A stretch of 64,000 nt of DNA from Candidatus Aenigmatarchaeota archaeon (GTDB lineage: Archaea > Aenigmatarchaeota > Aenigmatarchaeia > GW2011-AR5), in assembly GCA_016198685.1 (NCBI GenBank), contig JACQID010000006.1:1-64000 (forward strand), written 5' to 3'. The notes below the pieces were generated by a model. That model did no database searches and had not been told where the DNA came from. It was given only the letters and a program-made list of their open reading frames with translations. A program made the position numbers and the translations under genes. Positions 9,347-19,048 of the stretch are shown piece by piece. The number at the start of each line of letters is the position of its first letter. The stretch's first letter is position 1.

Positions 9347-9663
9347 TAGCCGCTCTTACGGACGTGCCATATCACTTTTCCTGTTATTTCATCTCTCTTC
9401 ACAGGGCCGAATTGCCGGCTATCCGTGCCGATCGGGTTATCGCTAAGAACGAAATATTCGCCGTCTTTGATCAGGCCTGGCACGGTGTTTTGTCCCGGGG
9501 CCGCGGCTATGCGCTTCAGCATGCTCTGGCCGCCCTTGTTTATTACCACCGTATCCCCAACAGAAAGGGCAGCAGTTTTTGTAAGGACGACAACATAATC
9601 GCCGTCACGATAAAACGGTTCCATGCTCCTGCCCTGCACAGCAAACCTTCGCAGGAAGAACAT
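9346..9663 (-). CDS. S26-family signal peptidase-like protease, probable Ni-SOD maturation protease
   Basis: GRSMEPFYRDGDYVVV (catalytic Ser) and SMLKRIAAAPG (catalytic Lys); FVLSDNPIGTDSRQFGPV; 105 aa; Ni-SOD gene about 2.6 kb away. Confidence 0.78.
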   Translation of the reverse strand: MFFLRRFAVQGRSMEPFYRDGDYVVVLTKTAALSVGDTVVINKGGQSMLKRIAAAPGQNTVPGLIKDGEYFVLSDNPIGTDSRQFGPVKRDEITGKVIWHVRKSG

Positions 9664-9666
9664 TTT

Positions 9667-10170
9667 TTACCCCTCCAAATACCTAACTATCTCTCTGCAA
9701 AAATCCGGCAAATCGGCCGGTTTTCGCGAAGTTATGAGGTTATTATCAACTACCACCGATTCATCCGTGTACGCCGCCCCTGCATTTATCACATCATCCT
9801 TTATCGCAGGCGCGCACGTGACCTTCCTGCCCTTCAGGATACCTGCAGATATCAAGACCTGAGGACCGTGGCATATGGAAGCTATCAATTTTTTTTCATC
9901 ATCAGCCGACTTGACCAGATCAAGAATTGCCTTAAGCTGCCTGAGCTTGTCAGGCGCCCAGCCACCTGGTATTATCAACACATCAAAAGTCGCGCCGAAG
10001 TCCTCAATAGTCCCGTCGGATTTTATCGGCACGCCGTGCTTTCCCGTGTACACGGCCTCGCCCAGCCCGGCAACTTTCACATCGCCCCCGGCTTCCTGAA
10101 GCCTGTAATATGGATAAAGCAGCTCACTGTCCTCGAAACTATCTGCCGCAAGAATGAGGATTTTTTTCAT
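9667..10170 (-). CDS. DJ-1/PfpI family protein
   Basis: KKILILAADSFEDSELLYPYYRLQEAG, ASICHGPQVLISAGILKGRKVT nucleophile elbow. Confidence 0.93.
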   Translation of the reverse strand: MKKILILAADSFEDSELLYPYYRLQEAGGDVKVAGLGEAVYTGKHGVPIKSDGTIEDFGATFDVLIIPGGWAPDKLRQLKAILDLVKSADDEKKLIASICHGPQVLISAGILKGRKVTCAPAIKDDVINAGAAYTDESVVVDNNLITSRKPADLPDFCREIVRYLEG

Positions 10171-10248
10171 ATTATATATGTACGTCGAAGTTATAAATTA
10201 GTTTCATAAAGAGAAGCCATTTAATTGTCCGCCTCATATATAATACTC

Positions 10249-10626
10249 ATGGAATTGCTAAAAATAGACAGCGTCATGTTTAGAGTAAGCAATCTTGATG
10301 AGGCTGCCAAGTTCTATCAGGAAGTTTTAGGCCTGAAAAAGGCATGGCGGGACTCTCAGAATGCCATGATGGGATTTATTTTTCCCGAAAGCGATTCAGA
10401 GATCGTCATTCACAGCAATTCTGATATACCCACTCCTGCATTCAGCTTTCTTGTGAAGGATGTAGAAAATTTTTGCAGGGATTACCGCAAAACCGGAAAT
10501 AAAATCCTGACAGAGCCCTTTGAAGTAAGGACGGGAAAGTTTGCCATAGTCTCGGATCCCGACGGCAACGCCATCCCTATAATAGATCTTAGTAAATTCG
10601 GCGGCCACCCGAGATATGACTATTAA
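10249..10626 (+). CDS. VOC (glyoxalase/bleomycin resistance) family protein
   Basis: DSVMFRVSNLDEAAKFYQEVLGLKKAWRD ... FAIVSDPDGNAIPIIDL; internal ATG at 10249 preferred. Confidence 0.88.
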   Translation: MELLKIDSVMFRVSNLDEAAKFYQEVLGLKKAWRDSQNAMMGFIFPESDSEIVIHSNSDIPTPAFSFLVKDVENFCRDYRKTGNKILTEPFEVRTGKFAIVSDPDGNAIPIIDLSKFGGHPRYDY

Positions 10627-10698
10627 CAACAGACGACAAAATCAACCGTATCGAATAATTCACGACTCGTAGGCAGCCCTTGTTTTTCCGGAGGCGCT

Positions 10699-11334
10699 TC
10701 ACAGCTTCGTTTCCTCGCCACTCAGGTAATTAGCAAGCGTCAAACGGTGCTGTACAGACCCGCGGTCTCTGGGGGTTTCGCCAACTGCCCTGCATAGATA
10801 AGGAAAATATTTTTGCGGGAACGTGCCATCTCTTATAGCATCCGGCCGATCGGGAAATCTATATCCTTCACGATAAACATTTTCGCCATCCCTTAAATCG
10901 TGCCCGGATCCATATAACACATTATGCTCCGATCTCATTGATAATTCAAACCCTTGTATTGCTAAATCGCGGTTCGCCCCTGTGAGTCTCTGATTATCCA
11001 CCAAACTTAGCATAACAACGCTAATCCAGTCGGGATTTTCCGTCACTAATCTATATTGCGTGTCGCCTTGTGCGGTTATAAGACCGTATTTCAATCGGCG
11101 ACCATCAACATGAGTCTTGTTGTCAGCACTAACCCACAACTGGCTCGTCGGCTCGCCACGTTTGTCAAACGCCGCATATACGGCCCACGGATGCTCTAAA
11201 CTACTAACAGTATTATTAATATCACGGGCAACTTCCCCAGAAACGTGGCTGCTTACGTTCAAAACCACATCCGGCCCGCCTATGCCATCCGGTAAAATTA
11301 TTTTATTTCTTATACCATACGACATATTCATCAT
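10699..11334 (-). CDS. conserved hypothetical protein, possible paralog of the neighbouring ORF
   Basis: 211 aa; shares xIxGFELxMRx with ORF 11331-12236; 4-nt overlap. Confidence 0.55.
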   Translation of the reverse strand: MMNMSYGIRNKIILPDGIGGPDVVLNVSSHVSGEVARDINNTVSSLEHPWAVYAAFDKRGEPTSQLWVSADNKTHVDGRRLKYGLITAQGDTQYRLVTENPDWISVVMLSLVDNQRLTGANRDLAIQGFELSMRSEHNVLYGSGHDLRDGENVYREGYRFPDRPDAIRDGTFPQKYFPYLCRAVGETPRDRGSVQHRLTLANYLSGEETKL

Positions 11335-12236
11335 CCTCTTTTTTGCGCAGGAGGAAGCAGTATTGCGCCGCCGCTCTGCCGCTCATAGAACGGAGATTGC
11401 CGGCCCCTGTTATCCAGTTGTTTGTTATCACGACCCGGCGAACCGAGCTCATGCCCATCCAAAGCGCCTGTCACCAATCTCACGGCATTAAAGTACCTTC
11501 CCGGCGCCCTGCGTATTGTGTTCGGATACGGGAAGGCAAACGGATTAAACTCATAACGTGGGTACGAACCGTCCATTCTCATTTGCAATTCAAAACCATC
11601 TATGATATATTTGCGTTCTCCGTCAGGCAACTCAAATTGATGTCCTTGGCTTTCTGCAAACAACTTTATAGGCACATAACCAAGCGTCTTATCTAACCAA
11701 TTTCCGGCATTAGGAATGTCTGCACTAGATGGCGATCTGTCATACGTTTTTTCAGAACCTGGCACTGCTTTCGTAATTCTATCATCCGGTGATGCATACG
11801 GTTGCTGGAGATCGGAACGATTTCTAGGACCTGACAGCGCCGTGTAATTTGGAATACTTACATTCCTGTTATAGAAACCGCGAAACCCAACATCGGGATC
11901 TAACTCTTCATGAAAAACATTCAACATTCCACCATCTCTACTACGCTGAACAGAAATTACCATAGGCACGTCGGTCGGTCTTCCAACCATATCATAACTC
12001 ATGCCCAAAGCTGCGATATAACGATTTCCGTGACCATCATTACTAATGGGCACGTTACTTCCTACATACCGTTCTATATAATCACGTGCTCCTGATGTAA
12101 GAAATTCTGTAACATCTGTTATCAGACCCGTTGTTCTAAACCCTGGCCTCAATGCAAATTTGGGTCTGTCGGTTGCACCGGGAATGATACTTCCTCGCAT
12201 GTATTGATTATCGCCTGTACCGCCTTGCAATACCAT
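11331..12236 (-). CDS. conserved hypothetical protein
   Basis: 301 aa; YIIDGFELQMRMDG; overlaps the downstream ORF. Confidence 0.55.
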   Translation of the reverse strand: MVLQGGTGDNQYMRGSIIPGATDRPKFALRPGFRTTGLITDVTEFLTSGARDYIERYVGSNVPISNDGHGNRYIAALGMSYDMVGRPTDVPMVISVQRSRDGGMLNVFHEELDPDVGFRGFYNRNVSIPNYTALSGPRNRSDLQQPYASPDDRITKAVPGSEKTYDRSPSSADIPNAGNWLDKTLGYVPIKLFAESQGHQFELPDGERKYIIDGFELQMRMDGSYPRYEFNPFAFPYPNTIRRAPGRYFNAVRLVTGALDGHELGSPGRDNKQLDNRGRQSPFYERQSGGAILLPPAQKRG

Positions 12237-12272
12237 AGTCTTTTGATTGACAGAAAACTATTTAAATCTTTA

Positions 12273-12770
12273 CTAAACAGTGACAATTCCCTTCTTGGAA
12301 ACCGGATAAACCGTCTCCCGTTCCGTGGGATAAGGCGCCTTGAACCTTGCCGTGCCCATGCCTTTGGCTTCCCAGAATATTTCCGCGACCTTGTTCACGG
12401 ATTCCAGAAGCTCGTCTGCCGCCTTTACGTCGGCTTCCTGCCGCGCTTTTGAAGCGAGTTTCAGGGTCTTCCAAACCAGATCGTGCAGGTTGGGATATTT
12501 CTGGATGTGCTCGGGCTTGAAATAGTCACCCCACAACACGCGAATCTCGTGCTTGCAAATCTCGGCGTGCTGCTCCTTCACCGCGGTGAAACGGGCGACC
12601 TTGTGCGCATCGTCCTTGTTCTCGTTTATCAGCGTGACCATGCGTATGACCGTGTGCGCGGCCATCTGCGCAATATGAGGATCATATATGCCACAAGGAA
12701 TGTCGCAGTGCGCGCTTGCCTTCGCAGCAGGCACTATTCTATCAAGTATTTTCATGATCGCGTATTTCAT
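12273..12770 (-). CDS. sodN: nickel-containing superoxide dismutase (Ni-SOD)
   Basis: AHCDIPCGIYDPHIAQMAAHTV matches the Ni-hook HCDxPCGxYDP after a short propeptide; helical remainder of appropriate length. Confidence 0.93.
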   Translation of the reverse strand: MKYAIMKILDRIVPAAKASAHCDIPCGIYDPHIAQMAAHTVIRMVTLINENKDDAHKVARFTAVKEQHAEICKHEIRVLWGDYFKPEHIQKYPNLHDLVWKTLKLASKARQEADVKAADELLESVNKVAEIFWEAKGMGTARFKAPYPTERETVYPVSKKGIVTV

Positions 12771-12830
12771 ATAACCACCTGATTATTTTTCTCTTGAAGT
12801 CTTTTATTTCTATCTTGACTATTATGGAAG

Positions 12831-13772
12831 ATGCCTAAAGCAGATAGAGGTTTCTTTCTGGGTGCGGATTGCGGCGCCACCAAGGCTACAGTAGTCATTA
12901 TAGATAGCAAAGGCGAGATAGTTTCTCTTGCCGAAGGTCCCGGAACAACCCATGAGACGCTCGAAAGCAAAGAATTCTGGGCAGGCATGGTAAAGGTAAT
13001 ATCGCAGGCCCTGCATGGATGCCGCGGGAAGATAAAATATGCCTGCTTTGGCATGGCTGGAATTGACACTGCAAACGATATGCGAGCGGCCAAACACTGG
13101 ATGAGCAAATCCGGGATGGAAGCTCTGCTCAAGTGCCCCATAGATATATTCAATGATATACAGATTGTTCTACCCGCAATAGGCGTAACTGAGGGCGTAG
13201 TTGCGATAGCCGGGACAGGCTCGGCATTTTATGGCGTCAGGAACGGCAAAAACGCAAAAGCAGGCGGACTTGATTGTGTGCTTACAGATGAAGGAAGCGC
13301 CTATGATATTGGGGTTACAGCTCTCCGTGCGGCAGTACGCTCATGGGATGGTCGCGGCCATAAAACGATGCTTGAAAGAATGGTTTTTGCCAAGACTGGG
13401 GCAAGCAACGGGTTTGAGCTCAAAGACAAGATGCATGGAAGTTCCAAATCCGTCATTGCATCGTTTGCCAAGCTTGTTTCCGAAGCTGAAGCTAAAGGAG
13501 ACAACGTTGCGAAAAAAATACTGGATTCCGCCGGCACAGAGTGCGTCATGGGAATAAATGCTGTCATAAAGAGGCTTAATTTCAGCGGCAGCTTCGACAT
13601 TGCCCTGACGGGTAAGCTTTTCTCAAAAGGAGTGCTTAATGAAAGAGTGAGGGCAAATCTTGACCAGAATCATCCTCAAGTCAAAATACGCATCGTAAAA
13701 GAGCCTGCAATAGGTGCGGCAAAGCTAGCCATGGATCTTTCGAAACAGAATAAAGCAAGGAAAAAACCCTAA
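12831..13772 (+). CDS. BadF/BadG/BcrA/BcrD-type ATPase (N-acetylglucosamine kinase-like)
   Basis: FFLGADCGATKATVVIIDSKGEI phosphate-1 motif; VVAIAGTGSAFYG; LTDEGSAYDIG. Confidence 0.88.
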   Translation: MPKADRGFFLGADCGATKATVVIIDSKGEIVSLAEGPGTTHETLESKEFWAGMVKVISQALHGCRGKIKYACFGMAGIDTANDMRAAKHWMSKSGMEALLKCPIDIFNDIQIVLPAIGVTEGVVAIAGTGSAFYGVRNGKNAKAGGLDCVLTDEGSAYDIGVTALRAAVRSWDGRGHKTMLERMVFAKTGASNGFELKDKMHGSSKSVIASFAKLVSEAEAKGDNVAKKILDSAGTECVMGINAVIKRLNFSGSFDIALTGKLFSKGVLNERVRANLDQNHPQVKIRIVKEPAIGAAKLAMDLSKQNKARKKP

Positions 13773-13792
13773 CAAACCGAAAACCGTATATA

Positions 13793-15967
13793 GTGGACGG
13801 GTTAAGGATGTATATGTCTTATCATAAAGTATTGATTGCAGTCGCGCTTATTGCCCTTGTAGTAATTGCAGCAGCTCCAAAATCGTCTGATGCTAATGGT
13901 CTTAAGAAATTCTCCTCGATTGAAGAATTAACAAGCTTCCTTGAAGAAAGGGGAACTGATTCCACAATGCTTTATGACAGGGCTGCTGCTGAAAGCATTG
14001 CTCCTGCATCTCAGGATGCCAAAACTTCAGCTGCAGATTATTCGTCAACTAATGTGCAAGTACAAGACGTTGATGAGGCCGACATAGTCAAGAACGATGG
14101 CAAGTATATTTACTCGGTTTCCGGAACCAGGCTTTTCATAACAGAAGCATACCCTCCTGAAGATATGAAATTGGTTTCCACGATAGAATTCGCCAACGCA
14201 TCGGCGCAGGAAATTTATGTCATCGGTGACAGGCTCGTAGTCTTCGGCAACAGCTACGAGCCGCACCCATTTCCTGCGATGGATATTGACACGAAAATCG
14301 GCATCATAGCGCCTTTGTACCAGAAGTCGTTCATCAATGTCTATGACATATCCGACCGGGCGAATCCCGTCCTCAAAAGAAACCACGTATTGGATGGATA
14401 CTACGCGAAGTCCAGAATGACCGACGGCTACGTTTATGCAATAATCAACGTGCCGGCAAACGGCAAAGAGGTTCCCGTCTTCAGCCCGCAGCAGGAAGCG
14501 TTCCCTGAAATATATTACTTTGATGTGCCGGATTATTCGTACACATACACGAACATAATTTCCTTCGACCCCCAAGCCGATGAGGGCATGGATAATCAGG
14601 TTTATCTTACAGGCTATTCCACTGCCCTATATGTTTCACAAGATAACATCTATATCGGTTATCAAAAACAGCTTGAGTCGAACTATGTACTGAAGCGTAC
14701 AGTAAATGAAATAATCATACCGTCAGTCGATAGCGAAACGGGTACAAAGGTCAGGCAAATAATGGATTCTGATATGCCTGACTATGAAAAGGAATATACA
14801 GTTCAGAACGCGATTGAAAACTGGACTAATTCGCTCACTCAAGAAGAGCAGAAAAATCTAGCGGAAAAGGCCATGGCAATTTACCGCGATGCATTTATGG
14901 AGTCTCAAAAAACCGTAATTCACAGAATATCGATAGACAATGGCAATATTCAATATGCGGCCAACGGCGAAGTTCCCGGCATGCCGCTCAATCAGTTTTC
15001 AATGGACGAGCATGACGGCTACTTCAGGATAGCCACGACGACAAACAACTTCTGGGGAGGCTGGGGATTCGGGGGCATAGCAGTCAGATCTACCGAAGTT
15101 GTTTCAAGCACAGGCGGTAGCTCAGGCATTGCATCTACAGAAACCGCAAGTTCGCCCGTCATGAAAACTACTGAAGATACCATCGAAAGCGGCGTAGAGG
15201 AGCCTGTCCAAGAACTTCTGCCAGATCGATTGCCTCGAGACAGCAGCAAGAATAATGTGTACGTGCTTGATATGGGCATGAACGTAGTCGGAAAGATCGA
15301 AGGTCTTGCCGAGGGCGAAACCATTCATTCTGCAAGGTTCATGGGAGACCGCGCTTATCTTGTGACATTCAGGCAGACCGATCCGCTCTTTGCAATCGAC
15401 CTCAGCGAGCCTGCGAACCCAAAAGTTCTCGGTGAATTGAAGGTGCCCGGAGTCTCTCAGTATCTCCATCCTTACGGCGAGAATTATCTCATAGGTATTG
15501 GACATGACGCCACAGATGAAGGAAGGCTCATGGGTCTGAAGCTCTCGCTATTTGACATTTCAGATATGAGCAATCCGAAGGAAGTGTCCACGCAAATACT
15601 AGGAGACAAAGGATCATTCTCCTATGCTACATACGACCACAAGGCATTCCTGTTCAGCGCCGGCAAGGGTCTTCTTGTCATTCCGGTCTACCTCACGGAA
15701 AGTGATTACAAATACGTGTGGCAGGGTGCGTATGTCTTCGCTGTAAGCGAAGCAGGGTTTGAACTCAAAGGCAAGATAGCACACCAGTATAACGGCACCG
15801 AATACGATTATTATCAATCCGAGGATTCAGTCAACCGTGCCTTATACATGGACAATGCATTGTATACGCTCTCCCAGAGCGAGATAAAGGCCACGGATTT
15901 AACAACAATGGAAGAAATCAACAGCCTGAAACTACCCGTCGATCGGCCAGTTTATTACATCATGTAA
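13793..15967 (+). CDS. secreted beta-propeller domain protein
   Basis: 724 aa, N-terminal signal/anchor; VQVQDVDEADIVKNDGKYIYSVSGTRLFI signature of secreted beta-propeller family. Confidence 0.85.
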   Translation: MDGLRMYMSYHKVLIAVALIALVVIAAAPKSSDANGLKKFSSIEELTSFLEERGTDSTMLYDRAAAESIAPASQDAKTSAADYSSTNVQVQDVDEADIVKNDGKYIYSVSGTRLFITEAYPPEDMKLVSTIEFANASAQEIYVIGDRLVVFGNSYEPHPFPAMDIDTKIGIIAPLYQKSFINVYDISDRANPVLKRNHVLDGYYAKSRMTDGYVYAIINVPANGKEVPVFSPQQEAFPEIYYFDVPDYSYTYTNIISFDPQADEGMDNQVYLTGYSTALYVSQDNIYIGYQKQLESNYVLKRTVNEIIIPSVDSETGTKVRQIMDSDMPDYEKEYTVQNAIENWTNSLTQEEQKNLAEKAMAIYRDAFMESQKTVIHRISIDNGNIQYAANGEVPGMPLNQFSMDEHDGYFRIATTTNNFWGGWGFGGIAVRSTEVVSSTGGSSGIASTETASSPVMKTTEDTIESGVEEPVQELLPDRLPRDSSKNNVYVLDMGMNVVGKIEGLAEGETIHSARFMGDRAYLVTFRQTDPLFAIDLSEPANPKVLGELKVPGVSQYLHPYGENYLIGIGHDATDEGRLMGLKLSLFDISDMSNPKEVSTQILGDKGSFSYATYDHKAFLFSAGKGLLVIPVYLTESDYKYVWQGAYVFAVSEAGFELKGKIAHQYNGTEYDYYQSEDSVNRALYMDNALYTLSQSEIKATDLTTMEEINSLKLPVDRPVYYIM

Positions 15968-16004
15968 GGCAGGCTCTGGATAACTTTATATCCCAGATGA
16001 GAGA

Positions 16005-16394
16005 ATGATTATTATGAAACTTCTTGTGCCACTGCTGCTTGGCATTGTACTTGTGACAGGGTGCGCCGCCGGCAATTCAAGCTCTGAGACCACGACAACC
16101 ACCGTATCGTCAGGCAGCGATATCAAAGAATTTGAAATGACGGCCAAGCAGTTCGAGTTTGTGCCTTCCACAATCACTGTCAATGAAGGCGATACAGTCC
16201 GCCTTCGCATAACCAGTACAGACGTTGACCACGGTTTTTCCATTCCTGCGTTCGCTGTGAATGCTCAGTTGTCCGTCGGCGAGACTAAAGATATAGAATT
16301 CGTTGCCGACAAAAAAGGAACCTACACTTTTGCATGCAGCGTCATGTGCGGTTCAGGCCACAGCGGCATGAAAGGCACGCTCGTTGTAGAATAA
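16005..16394 (+). CDS. CuA-type cupredoxin lipoprotein (COX2 C-terminal-like domain)
   Basis: Lipobox-like VTGC; DVDHGFSIP and CSVMCGSGHSGM (Cx3Cx3Hx2M CuA ligand pattern). Confidence 0.88.
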   Translation: MIIMKLLVPLLLGIVLVTGCAAGNSSSETTTTTVSSGSDIKEFEMTAKQFEFVPSTITVNEGDTVRLRITSTDVDHGFSIPAFAVNAQLSVGETKDIEFVADKKGTYTFACSVMCGSGHSGMKGTLVVE

Positions 16395-16631
16395 ATTCAT
16401 GGGTTTTCTTGTCTAAGTATTTTTGTTCCAATTATTGTCGCGTATTCCGGCATGAATAAGTAAATCAATGGCGTGGCGTTTTTTAATTGCACTTCATAAC
16501 CTCGCACGGGTTTTAATTTTGTGCTTATATCCAATTTGTCGCGTGAGTTGTTAAAACGATAAGAACATTTCACATCAAAAGGAATTTCTTAGGCCCCTAC
16601 CTTTATGCTTGTCCGGATTACTGTATTTTTA

Positions 16632-16946
16632 TTAGGTCTGTGCATCATATTCGCCCCATGATAAGTAGTCGTTACTTTGTACGCGTGTGTTATTAAGGCC
16701 CGGACTTGCCGCCATATTTACAGCTTGTACGATAAGTTCATATTGCCTGTCCATATCGTCAAAAACAGATTCATAAGCTCTCTTAGGCAGAACGTCGATG
16801 ATTTTGATATCGCATCTGCCTCTTGCCGAAGGTCCCATTTTCAAGTCAAAATGAGCACTTATTGTCACTTTTTGAGGCATGCCATCGTATATAACCGTAG
16901 TTTTGACTTCAATATAGCCGTCTGACGTATAATTAACCGGAAACAT
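16632..16946 (-). CDS. hypothetical protein
   Basis: 104 aa ORF with no recognised motif. Confidence 0.4.
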   Translation of the reverse strand: MFPVNYTSDGYIEVKTTVIYDGMPQKVTISAHFDLKMGPSARGRCDIKIIDVLPKRAYESVFDDMDRQYELIVQAVNMAASPGLNNTRVQSNDYLSWGEYDAQT

Positions 16947-16995
16947 CGAAAAAATAACATAAAAATCAATTTAAGCCTTCCAGAACGTATTTATT

Positions 16996-17325
16996 ATGAT
17001 AACTGATACTCAGGTTATGAAAATATCATTTATATGCGCCATTCTGGGCATAATAGGCCTCATTGTAGTCGTTTACACCTATCAAGCGCCGCATCTTGCC
17101 AGTTTTAGCGATGCCAAACCAGGAGAAATTGTGAGCATAGGCGGTGTTGCAGAAGATGTCAAGAGAATCGGCGAAACGACTATTATAACTGTTAATGGGA
17201 CAAAAATAGTTATCTTTTCTGTTGACAATAATATAAAGAAGGACGACAGAATACAAGCTACCGGACGCATAGAAATATACGAAGGAAAAACGGAAATGAT
17301 CGCCAATAGCATAAGGAAGGTATGA
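16996..17325 (+). CDS. membrane-anchored OB-fold (nucleic-acid-binding-like) protein
   Basis: N-terminal TM, then PGEIVSIGGVAEDVKRIGETTIITVNGTKIVIF...DRIQATGRIEIYEGKTEMIA OB pattern. Confidence 0.65.
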   Translation: MITDTQVMKISFICAILGIIGLIVVVYTYQAPHLASFSDAKPGEIVSIGGVAEDVKRIGETTIITVNGTKIVIFSVDNNIKKDDRIQATGRIEIYEGKTEMIANSIRKV

Positions 17326-18074
17326 ATATGAAGGTCATAGTTCTTGCAGGCGGGATGGCTGAAAGGTTAAAGCCGCTAACCGAAAATACCGCAAAGCCTT
17401 TGATCGATATCGCAGGAAAGCCCATGATAAATTATGTGATCGAGAGCCTGGATGCTGCAGGCATCGAAGATATCTGCGTCTCCACTAATGAAAAGTTTGC
17501 CGACGAATTCGAGCAATGGCGCGATGAATACGGGCTTAACGTTAGTATGGTCATTGAGAAAATGCCCGGAGGCCAGAAGCTCGGCGCCATAGCAGGCCTT
17601 GCATTCGTCCTTGAAAAAAAGAAGATAGACGATGACTGCCTTGTAATTGCCGGCGATAATTTATTCGGTTTCTCTATAGCCGACTTCGTTTCATTTTACA
17701 AGAAAAAAAGAGCGCCTGTCGTGGGCGCATATGATGTCGGAGATCCTAACGAAGCCATGCGCTTTGGCGTGATAACCGCATCCAAGGACGGCAGGATAAC
17801 GGATTTTGAAGAGAAACCTGAGAAGCCCAAAAGCTCTCTTGTTGCCACGGCATGCTACATTTTGCCTAAAGCTACGCTGAAGATGATACCGGTGTACCTC
17901 AAAGAGGGGAATTCCCGCGATTCGCCGGGCCATTTTCTTGCATGGCTCACAAAGAAGACTGCCGTGTATGCGTATCCCTTTAACAGCTACTGGTTCGATG
18001 TGGGTACGTTTGCGTCTCTCGAAGCCGCCAAAAATTTCATGTCCATGCGTACAGAACGCGTCCGCCTTCTTTAA
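17322..18074 (+). CDS. sugar nucleotidyltransferase (NTP_transferase family)
   Basis: MKVIVLAGGMAERLKPLTENTAKPLIDIAGKPMINYVIESL; WFDVGTFASLEAAKNF. Confidence 0.93.
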   Translation: MNMKVIVLAGGMAERLKPLTENTAKPLIDIAGKPMINYVIESLDAAGIEDICVSTNEKFADEFEQWRDEYGLNVSMVIEKMPGGQKLGAIAGLAFVLEKKKIDDDCLVIAGDNLFGFSIADFVSFYKKKRAPVVGAYDVGDPNEAMRFGVITASKDGRITDFEEKPEKPKSSLVATACYILPKATLKMIPVYLKEGNSRDSPGHFLAWLTKKTAVYAYPFNSYWFDVGTFASLEAAKNFMSMRTERVRLL

Positions 18075-18098
18075 TAATTTTTCTGGATTATTACCAGA

Positions 18099-18551
18099 AT
18101 GGAATATCTGGGCGACTTGGCGCACAGGGCTGTTGAACTAAATAACGGCGGGCGGAAGAGGCTCGCCCAAGAATATGATTACGACTTAATAAGCTACTCC
18201 CCTTATCCGCTTGCAGGAAACAGGTACCCGCTAGTATTTTTCCGGCGGAAGACCGACAAAGGCGATTTATCATCAGTTTATCCGCAATCCGTAGACGCAG
18301 GGCTGTCTTTCCTCAGAATACCGGAGATGGCCGGAAGATCAACTCAATATGTACTTTGCCAGTATGGCCTTGGGAATGAACTGGGTCCTATTGCCGTCAT
18401 ATCCGAGAAAAATGGCACTCGTCTTTTCGGCATAAACCCGTCAACGACTAAATATGACATGACGGCCATTATTTCAATAGCCGAGAATTGGACATGCAGC
18501 CCCACGAATATCTTTTTCCAGGCATCGCCACGGACATCGAAAGGATATTGA
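18099..18551 (+). CDS. hypothetical protein
   Basis: 150 aa ORF. Confidence 0.45.
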   Translation: MEYLGDLAHRAVELNNGGRKRLAQEYDYDLISYSPYPLAGNRYPLVFFRRKTDKGDLSSVYPQSVDAGLSFLRIPEMAGRSTQYVLCQYGLGNELGPIAVISEKNGTRLFGINPSTTKYDMTAIISIAENWTCSPTNIFFQASPRTSKGY

Positions 18552-18605
18552 AACGCAGGCGATGATATTCTAAAAAGCTTTTATATAGATCAGGTAAATT
18601 AGCAG

Positions 18606-18932
18606 ATGAACTTCGAAAGAATCCAAAAATATTATCCTATCTGGACGTTGATATGGGCGGTAGTGCTTGTGCATGCGTTCAATTACGCGCCCGGCTTCTT
18701 GCTTCCGGCAGTGGCATTGCTCCTCGTCAAGGACCTTGCTATTGATATTCTCCTTAGATACGGCTCGTTCCCCGTCTGGTTTGAGCATGCGCCTCTGACG
18801 GCGATGATAACAATTGTAGGAATAATCGGCATTTTTATTCCCGCCTTTTCCGGTCTTGTCGATATGCCGACATTCGCACTTGCTGCTCTGGATACTGTCA
18901 TAGATGTTGCTGATGACATTGAAGTCATCTAA
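18606..18932 (+). CDS. small membrane protein
   Basis: 108 aa, hydrophobic segments, TATA-like box upstream. Confidence 0.5.
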   Translation: MNFERIQKYYPIWTLIWAVVLVHAFNYAPGFLLPAVALLLVKDLAIDILLRYGSFPVWFEHAPLTAMITIVGIIGIFIPAFSGLVDMPTFALAALDTVIDVADDIEVI

Positions 18933-19048
18933 TATCAAAGGCAGCACGAAAAATAATCGCAGGGTTAGATGGCATGCGCTCATAGGTGCAGGAAATTTTT
19001 ATAAACAAAAATATGCGACACGCACCTTGCTGTCTTTTAAAGACTCAT

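Noticed and set aside
9328-10209. 293-aa plus-strand ORF
   Set aside because: Antisense to clear S26 protease and DJ-1/PfpI genes; composition is typical of antisense shadow ORFs.
14045-14575. 176-aa minus-strand ORF
   Set aside because: Antisense to the secreted beta-propeller protein.
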